A stretch of DNA of 64,000 nt from Brienomyrus brachyistius (lineage: Eukaryota; Chordata; Actinopteri; Osteoglossiformes; Mormyridae): the NCBI RefSeq assembly GCF_023856365.1, contig NC_064548.1:24265289-24329288 (forward strand), read 5' to 3'. How positions within the stretch are numbered: the first letter of the stretch is position 1; each line of letters begins with the position of its first letter. The position numbers and the translations under genes were made by a program. This document shows, in pieces, positions 1 to 64,000 of the stretch. The notes under the pieces were generated by a model. The model had not been told where the DNA came from, made no database searches, and was given only the letters and a program-made list of their open reading frames with translations.

Positions 1-924
1 TTGCCCAGTTAAGCCACACCCATTTTGGAGAGCAGAGGCGATTACAGTAACAAAGGGCTTCATGTTAATCCCTTTGGTCTCAGAATGAGATGTAGCACAA
101 GCTGGTGGCCGCATACTTTTGCCTGTGTGTTGTATCTTCTCAAATCGCTTCTCCAGTGCTGGGTTGCAGTGAGTCTACAGGTTTATAGTCAGCTTACGGG
201 CCTGGACCTGTCAGGTTGAGATTCACATCGCCGCAAAACTCCAATGTAAATATTTATCTGCATAAACAGATGATTGGGGCAGCAGCTGTATAGAAGCTTT
301 ATGGACCTGAATCCCTCTTGTGGGAACACAGCACATGGAGCAGATCGTTCCTTGCGGGGGGGGGCACTGCCGTCTTCAGACTTGGTGGCTCAGGTTACTG
401 TCTCTGAAAGCCAGTCCTTCACCTCTGAACTTCAGTGCCTCCTGCTGAGGACCCCGCAGAGTGGCGGACCAGCCTTAATGAAATCGGGGGCTGCTTAGAA
501 AAGGTGTCGCGGTAGGAAGTCATCAATCACAGATGAACTTCTAGGGCGCTGCTGCAAAGCAGAGCATGAAAGGGTCCTTCAGTTGCCTTGTTCTTCTCGT
601 GGTTTTTTTTTTGTTCCTTGGGGGGTTGTTTTACGGCTGAGCGAACCATGATTTTATTTATTTATTTGTTTATTAAAATGGGGGTGGGACCACAGTCGGC
701 ACCCCGTCCCCTCTTCTGCAGTGCAGTCTGCCCGGTGGCCCACACATGTCCAGCCGCGAAAGTCGTGTACCGGTGGTGTTAGAGCCTGGCGGACAAACGG
801 GGGGAGCTTCTAGGGGGCTCTCGCGAAGGTGTGAGGAGACCCGTCAAGCAGGTGTCAAAACAGCAGCATGGTGCAAACGTGCAGCGTGACCTTAGATCTC
901 TGAGGTCAGGAGAGAAGGCAGTGG

Positions 925-1312
925 GGCTTGGGGGTGAACAGGAGCCCTCCACTGTGTGGGCGGGGCTTGGGGGTGAACAGGAGCCCTCCACTGCGTGGGC
1001 GGGGCTTGGGGGTGAACAGGAGCCCTCCACTGTGTGGGCGGGGCTTGGGGGTGAACAGGAGCCCTCCACTGCGTGGGCGGGACTTGAGGGTGAACAGGAG
1101 CCCTCCACTGCATGGGCGGGGCTTGGGGGTGAACAGGAGCCCTCTACTGTGTGGGCGGGACTTGAGGGTGAACAGGAGCCCTCCACTGCGTGGGCGGGGC
1201 TTGGGGGTGAACAGGAGCCCTCCACTGCGTGGGCGGGACTTGAGGGTGAACAGGAGCCCTCCACTGCGTGGGCGGGGCTTGGGGGTGAACAGGAGCCCTC
1301 CACTGCATGGGC
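925..1312. repeat. 39-bp minisatellite, about 10 copies
   Basis: The unit starts ggcttgggggtgaacaggag and continues ccctccactg(t/c)gtgggcgg. Because 39 is a multiple of 3 and no frame contains a stop, open frames appear on both strands; they are not genes. Variants alternate between cttgggggt and cttgagggt, and between tgtgtg and tgcgtg, suggesting higher-order duplication. Confidence 0.95.
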
Positions 1313-2128
1313 ACAGGCTGGTGATCCCTCTGAAGATGCCACCATGCTGGTTTAAGTTTACATTGCTGCTGCCACCGTCGTCTTCGACGACGATGATGAT
1401 GATGATAATGATGATGATAGTGGTCTTGCCTTTGCCCAGGTTTGTGTTCCAGAGGCCTCTGGGAAACCTGCAGCAGATTCCAAGGTGCTCGTCTACATTT
1501 CACCTTTGGCATGGCCTTGGCTGACAAACTGTCCCCTCCCCTCCCCTCCCAGCCCCTCCCCTGATCCTGGCAGGTTATATCAGCCGCTCCCCACATCAGT
1601 ACTACACACATTTGCACCCTACTTTTTGGGAAATGCACCCCCCACTGCAGCCTTGTTAATATGCATGCCTTCACACACAGAGACGAGTGTCCAATTAATA
1701 TTCCCGATTGACTGCTCTGGCCCCCCCAATCTTCACCCCCCCCCGTGACTCTGTACTGGTGTCCATATGGTCCAAGCCCCTCAAAAGCTCACGGAAAGTG
1801 TTTTTGTTCCTGGTCAGCACTGACTGACAGTGAAGCCTCAATGTGGGGTGGGCAGGGGGGTGGGGGGGCGGATTTTCACCATCGGGGGCCTGTTAAGGGT
1901 CTTAACACAGATGAGCAGTGGCTCCATCAGCAACAGTTTCGCTAATGCGTTACTAATGTTTGTGAACGCAGGCTGGTGTCAGTCGCAGTCCTTGATATTG
2001 CAAAGAGCTCATTGCAAGCAGGTTTAAATAATGCAAGGATGCCTGTCTCTGAACTTTCACTGAGGTTTCTGCGCTATGGCATAAGACCGTTTATACCGAG
2101 GACATGTCTGCAGCCAGCCCCCACATTG

Positions 2129-2130
<2 letters not shown>

Positions 2131-2171
<41 letters not shown>
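2131..2171. repeat. (CA)n microsatellite
   Basis: About 20 uninterrupted CA dinucleotides, followed by cgctttt. Confidence 0.97.
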
Positions 2172-2174
<3 letters not shown>

Positions 2175-5100
2175 TTTCATGTGTTGTTTTGTTTTGTTAT
2201 TCCTCCTCATCTCACTCTTTGCTACCTGTCCTTGTTGGCAGAGGTTTTTGATCCCTTTTTTATGTCAGTCACCCAGGGATTACATAATCAGTTGTGTATT
2301 GTGGCTGTTGCTATAACAACACCTAGCCAACAGAAGTAATTGTGAGGTCTGGGTAGAGTCTGTCCTTTCGGGGATGTGGAGTTTGGCTACATGCGGGTGG
2401 CTGTTATGGAGTGTTAAGGGAGAAAAGGGGGTTTTTCTTTATTTTTTTTTTAAACAGCAGGGGAGGGGTTGGGGGGGGGCGGCGATGTCAGTTATCGCCG
2501 GGGGGCTCTACAGCAGCCTGTCAGACAGGTCTTGGTTGCAGTGATCATATGGTAAGAAGGCCTTGCCCAAGAAAGAATGGTTATGATCCATCCGGAGCTT
2601 TCCGAGACGCGCTATCTGACGCGCACACCGGTCTACCTGTCGATGTGGGGAATTCTCCGTCAGTCTCACTTCAACACGTCAGGCCTCACGATCATGTTCG
2701 ACTAACTAACGTTCCCCCCCCCGTCTATCTGGCATTTATAGAAAGGGCGTCATATTATGCTATAACGTTATTGACGTTCAGTGTGCTCGTCTAACGTTTA
2801 GCAGATCTGTAGCGTGTCTGCGGGGAAGTGGTTAGCTCTGGCTGTCTCTTACACATGCTGTCAAGTCGTGATTCTCCTGCTTCATGAAGAACCACCACAG
2901 GATCCAGAGAGCCAGATTTTTATGTATCTGTAAGGACGTCTCCACCTCCTCATCACCTCCGTCAAAGTGAGAAAACACAGTTACAAGAAGATCTACTCTA
3001 GATCAAAATCCAGCCCAAATGGCTGGGAAGGGCTTTGAAATGTGATACTATGTATATCTGCCTGATCATTTGTAATGTCTGTAAGTTAACATGCTTTTTA
3101 TATAATGTCCCACCTCGGTGGGCGGGGTCATATTTGGACACGCCCCTTAGCACCATATTTAAACACAGAAGGTGTAGTCATTTGCTGGCTCCTGTTTTTC
3201 CTGAAGCTTGAAAGGAGTTTCCTGCTTATAAAAGTCTTGGGTAAAATCATTCCCTTCAAATGAAGCAGTGGGTAAAATTAATAGTTCCTTCTCCAGAGAC
3301 CTATTACTGAGTTAAAAAGAGAATTTGTAGAGCAGAGTCAGCTTAGCTTTGCTGTGTGGGGGTGGGGGGGGGGGCGTCTCCCAGATAATCGATTTCAGTT
3401 GGAGGTGTGACTTTAAATGCTACGATAAGGTTTCATCGAGAGCTTGGCAGCTTGGCCATTTGAAGATGGGAAGGATTTGTCATGGAATGGAGTCTGTTTT
3501 CTATCCTTCTTGGCTTGGTGCGGTATAATTACAAGGAGGACACTTCCTGTCCACACCAGGGCTCAAATTGTAGGCCTGTCCCGGGTCGGAGCTCGGAGAG
3601 TCGCCGAAATAACTGTAGCGGGTTGGGGAGCTGGACTCCCTCCCAGCAGAACCTCAGCAGCTGACCACCGGCTGACAGCCGGTCCTGCCCTGCTTTCTCT
3701 CTGGCTTTTTAATGTGGTTCCTCCCGTTTTTAATGGCCATCAACCCCCCAATCATCGGTGCTGTTGAATATTCATCTTGGCCCAGAGGTTTGTTCCCCCT
3801 GCCCGTTTTTCGGCGAGCTTTCATGGATAAGTGCTTACATTTTGCCATAACGTGCTTTTTTTCCCCAGCTGTGTTGTGGTTGGTTGAATAAAAGGGAGCT
3901 GGTTGGGAACATGAGGAAAACCTGCATGTGTTACCATCAAAGTTCTACACAATTCAGGGCGACTGAGTGAAATCACGAAAGCACACGTGGTTCTACTGTT
4001 AGCAGATAAGAAATCAAGAAAACACATCACTGTCTCTTTAAGGAATTTTGTATCCTTGGGTGGGTTGAACGGAGACCCCGCCCACTCTCAGACATCTGAG
4101 GCTGTGATGGGGTTATGCACACTATCAGCCAAACAAAATGGGAGCATGCGGCCTGCTTGCTGTTCTCTGATTGGACTCTTCTCGTGCCTGGTTTTCTAAC
4201 ATTAATTTACGGTGAGGAGGAGCCGTGTCCAAGGAGGTCTCCGACAGACTCATAATTCCAGCAGAAGGCATCCGTGGCCATACACTCCAGCTCCAGGCCT
4301 CTGGGGTTTGTGTGTCAGGATGGGGGGGTGGACTGTGTTGGTGCAGGAAAGAACAACTAATGCGCACAGCACGGCCCCTCTCTGAAGAACGTCCCTCAGA
4401 GTGCTCATCGGATGCTTCTGCGTCTCCAGCTGCAGTTCAAACTCTAGAACTTTCGACAGACAAATGGTGTCACGAAAACCAAAACAATAAATGGGGCCGT
4501 CCAGCCAGACGGGACAGGTTTATGGGTCACACGCGTCTGGGGGTGTTATCTCTGCAAGCCAGATACACCGAAGTCATGTGGTCTCAGCATGATTGAGTGC
4601 ATCTTCCTACATGGTCCATAACAACAGGAGGTCCTGATTATGGAGCCTTATACCACAGCATTACAGAAATTTCTGGGTACATGTTTTGCTTCTGATTGGC
4701 TAGTGTGCATGAACTCCCAGCCAATAGAAACTTCTTTTGACCACCTATCAAAGCTAATCCAACGAGGCGGAGCTTAGCTTCTGGTGGCTGGTGCTGCTTC
4801 AGTGACTGCGAGCGCCGGAGCTCTCCCTCTACCATCATGCTCACATCCATGCCATCCAGCATTCAGCCCAGTTGCCAATGGAAACGCCTTCATGTTAAGA
4901 ATTCCTAAGTTCACTGTTTCTGCAGGACTCGTTGCCTCCCCATTTGTTTCAGAATTACCAAAGATCAAACTTTGTGCTGAATATTAAGTTAAACAAATGT
5001 TAATCAAATGTGGGGGGATTAACTTGGAGCTTTGGTTCTGATGTACCGATGTCCTGCTTGGCGCCTGGGATGTACTGCAGGGCATTCTGGGAGTTTGCGC

Positions 5101-5751
5101 TGTGGTGTTCTCTCTCTCGCTTTCCCGGAGTGAGTTTCCAGCACTTTCTTAAACAGGCCCATCGTTTCTGGACATTCAGCGGCCTGCAGTGAAAATGGGC
5201 ATTTTTATGTTTTTTAATCGTCTTGTACCTCATAACGTCTAAAGACATCTTCTGTAACCTGCAGGCCAGGCCACGGTAGCCCTGGGCGTGTCATACATGT
5301 TGCTTCATCTCTCTCTCTGTCTTCTTCTCCTTCCCTCTCTCACTGTCTGTCTGTCTACCTCTCTCTCGCTCTCTCCCTCCCTCCTTCCTTCCCTCCCTTT
5401 TATTTCTGGCCACCAGCACAGATTTCCAGCATGCACTGGAGCGGGCAATTGCTGGCCTCTCTCCACACCGCTGCTGGCCCGTGGGTCAGGCCAGAAGCAG
5501 CTCCCATCCCCAAATTGGGAACCTGGGGGCTGCCGTGAGGGGGCAGGCAATCCAGCTCCTTTCCTGCTCTTTACTCAGAACTGCATGAGCAGAAGATTTT
5601 AAGCTGTGGGTGGACTGGGGTGGGGGGGGGGGGTTGGCAGCCACGAAAGGGGAAGTTTGGGGCGGGCTAGTGCATGTGAAGTCAGCTGGTCCTGAGTGTG
5701 TGTGGGTATGTATACATTTTGGTATTGTGTGGATGATTTTTCCAAGAGGGA

Positions 5752-6038
<287 letters not shown>

Positions 6039-7272
6039 ATGTGTGAGAGTCTTTGGGAAGGGGGGGGCTCAGCTGACATCTCAATACTGACACAACTCAT
6101 CACCGTTTCCAACATTCAGTGAATTTTCAATGGATGTGAATGAAAAACAGTTTTAGCACATGGAGGGGGGGTCATGTCAGGGGTCAGCACTTCTTAACGG
6201 TAACCCAAACCCTAAAAACACTCTCCGTCACACCTGCTTCTCCTCAGACGCCTGTGTTCACACCGCCGCGCCCAGAGAAGGTCCTTGTTTTATGAAAAGC
6301 ACCAGTGCTGAGCTCCCAATAGCCATCTGTCACTGTAAACACAGGCCTTTGGTGCGGAGCTCCAGCCCGCAGAGAGCCCCCCCTCCCTGGACACCCACGC
6401 CGTGGAATTGCGAGGCGGGCGATTTCCCCGTGGACAGCGCTGGCCAAACTGCCTCGATGTCCTGCCGGCGTCTGGCGGGCTTTAGGACCGGGAGGTGCTG
6501 TTTGGCCACATCCTCCCCTCTCTTGCCACATTACTGTCAGGACGCCCATGACTGGTGGCCTTGTTGTCTGACAGCTTCTCACCACCCCCCCCCCCACCTA
6601 CAGATATGCAAGCATCTCATGGTTCGACCGCTGCGGCCATGTGCCACCTTAAATAAGATTTAATCTGAGCATCCCCCTTTCATATGAATGTTTGGGAGTA
6701 TTGGGACACAGACCTCTGTGAATCCGGATGGTGCTTCAACAGGACGCTTTGAGCACGAGAGAGATGATCAGGCTTATTTGTGCTTAATTATGGATTCAGT
6801 TTTCACAGAGTGGTAAATAAACATGACCTAAGACACCTGTAATTAGCACCTGCCATGGTCATTCTGTTAGTTTTTTTCCCCGTGTCATTAGATTAAGAGA
6901 TTGAGATCGGCATTGTAAAGCCACTCACAAGCATACGAAGGAGTTCCACTGTATTTTCATTGGTTGAATTTTGAGAAATTGTAAAGCGTGCCGGGAGGTG
7001 TAAGTCAGTGACAAATGTGGTCATTTTTTTAAATGTTTCTGCTCCTTGTGATTTTTAATTGCCTGCAGTTCCAGATGGCTGGCTGGTGTCTGCGCAGCCG
7101 GCACAGTCGGTGAGCAGATCTGATTGGCTGTCTGAAGCTGCGCAGGGTCAGCAGATATTAAGGAAGGCTCGAAAGATGGAAAATCTTCCCTAGGAAGGAT
7201 TTAAACGAACTGCCATTCCGATCCAGCGGCCCTTGGCATGATCACTGCGCTGTTCCTCTCCTTCCTCTGCAG

Positions 7273-64000
<56,728 letters not shown>

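Noticed and set aside
779..1674. Overlapping ORFs of 170-200 codons on both strands
   Set aside because: They are products of the 39-bp minisatellite; both strands and several frames are equally open.

Overview
The window is one long stretch of a vertebrate protein-coding gene on the + strand: tanc1 (tetratricopeptide repeat, ankyrin repeat and coiled-coil containing 1), a postsynaptic-density scaffold. I could place 24 constitutive coding exons, from about 7273 to the window end, plus one candidate 30-nt microexon. All introns are GT-AG, and exon phases join without a break into roughly 1,747 codons. The first coding exon(s) lie upstream of the window and the final exon runs off its right edge. 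The N-terminal exons ([53 protein letters not shown]) fit TANC1 better than TANC2, as far as I recall these families.

The organism looks like a ray-finned fish. The introns carry fish-type tRNA-derived SINEs, a decayed Tc1-like transposon, L2-like 3' tails, foldback MITEs, long (GT)n/(CA)n tracts and an unusual number of minisatellites. The species cannot be named from the sequence alone.

Layout. 1-7272: no exon recognised (39-bp minisatellite, microsatellites), probably upstream intron. 7273-28349: exons for the serine-rich, disordered N-terminal region, separated by long introns holding a 2-kb 37-bp minisatellite, a 38-bp minisatellite and a 30-bp minisatellite. 28350-33797: a large intron with GT arrays, a 30-bp minisatellite, 0.7 kb of polypyrimidine and a CpG-dense block that could be an internal promoter. 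33798-47647: exons for the P-loop (STAND-type) NTPase and the helical region after it. 51060-59123: ankyrin-repeat exons. 59695-59724: candidate microexon. 59834-62015 and the start of the last exon: TPR repeats. 62840-64000: coiled coil and disordered C-terminal tail.

The encoded protein would be a regulated scaffold. A nucleotide-binding switch module sits between a phosphorylatable N-terminal tail and an ankyrin/TPR interaction surface. No second gene, rRNA, tRNA gene or CRISPR array was found. The long open frames outside the tanc1 exons come from tandem repeats whose units lack stop codons. The most interesting non-standard features are the microexon with SRRM4-like context, the internal CpG block, a transposon end lying 38 bp from a splice acceptor, and several minisatellites that start or end at splice sites.
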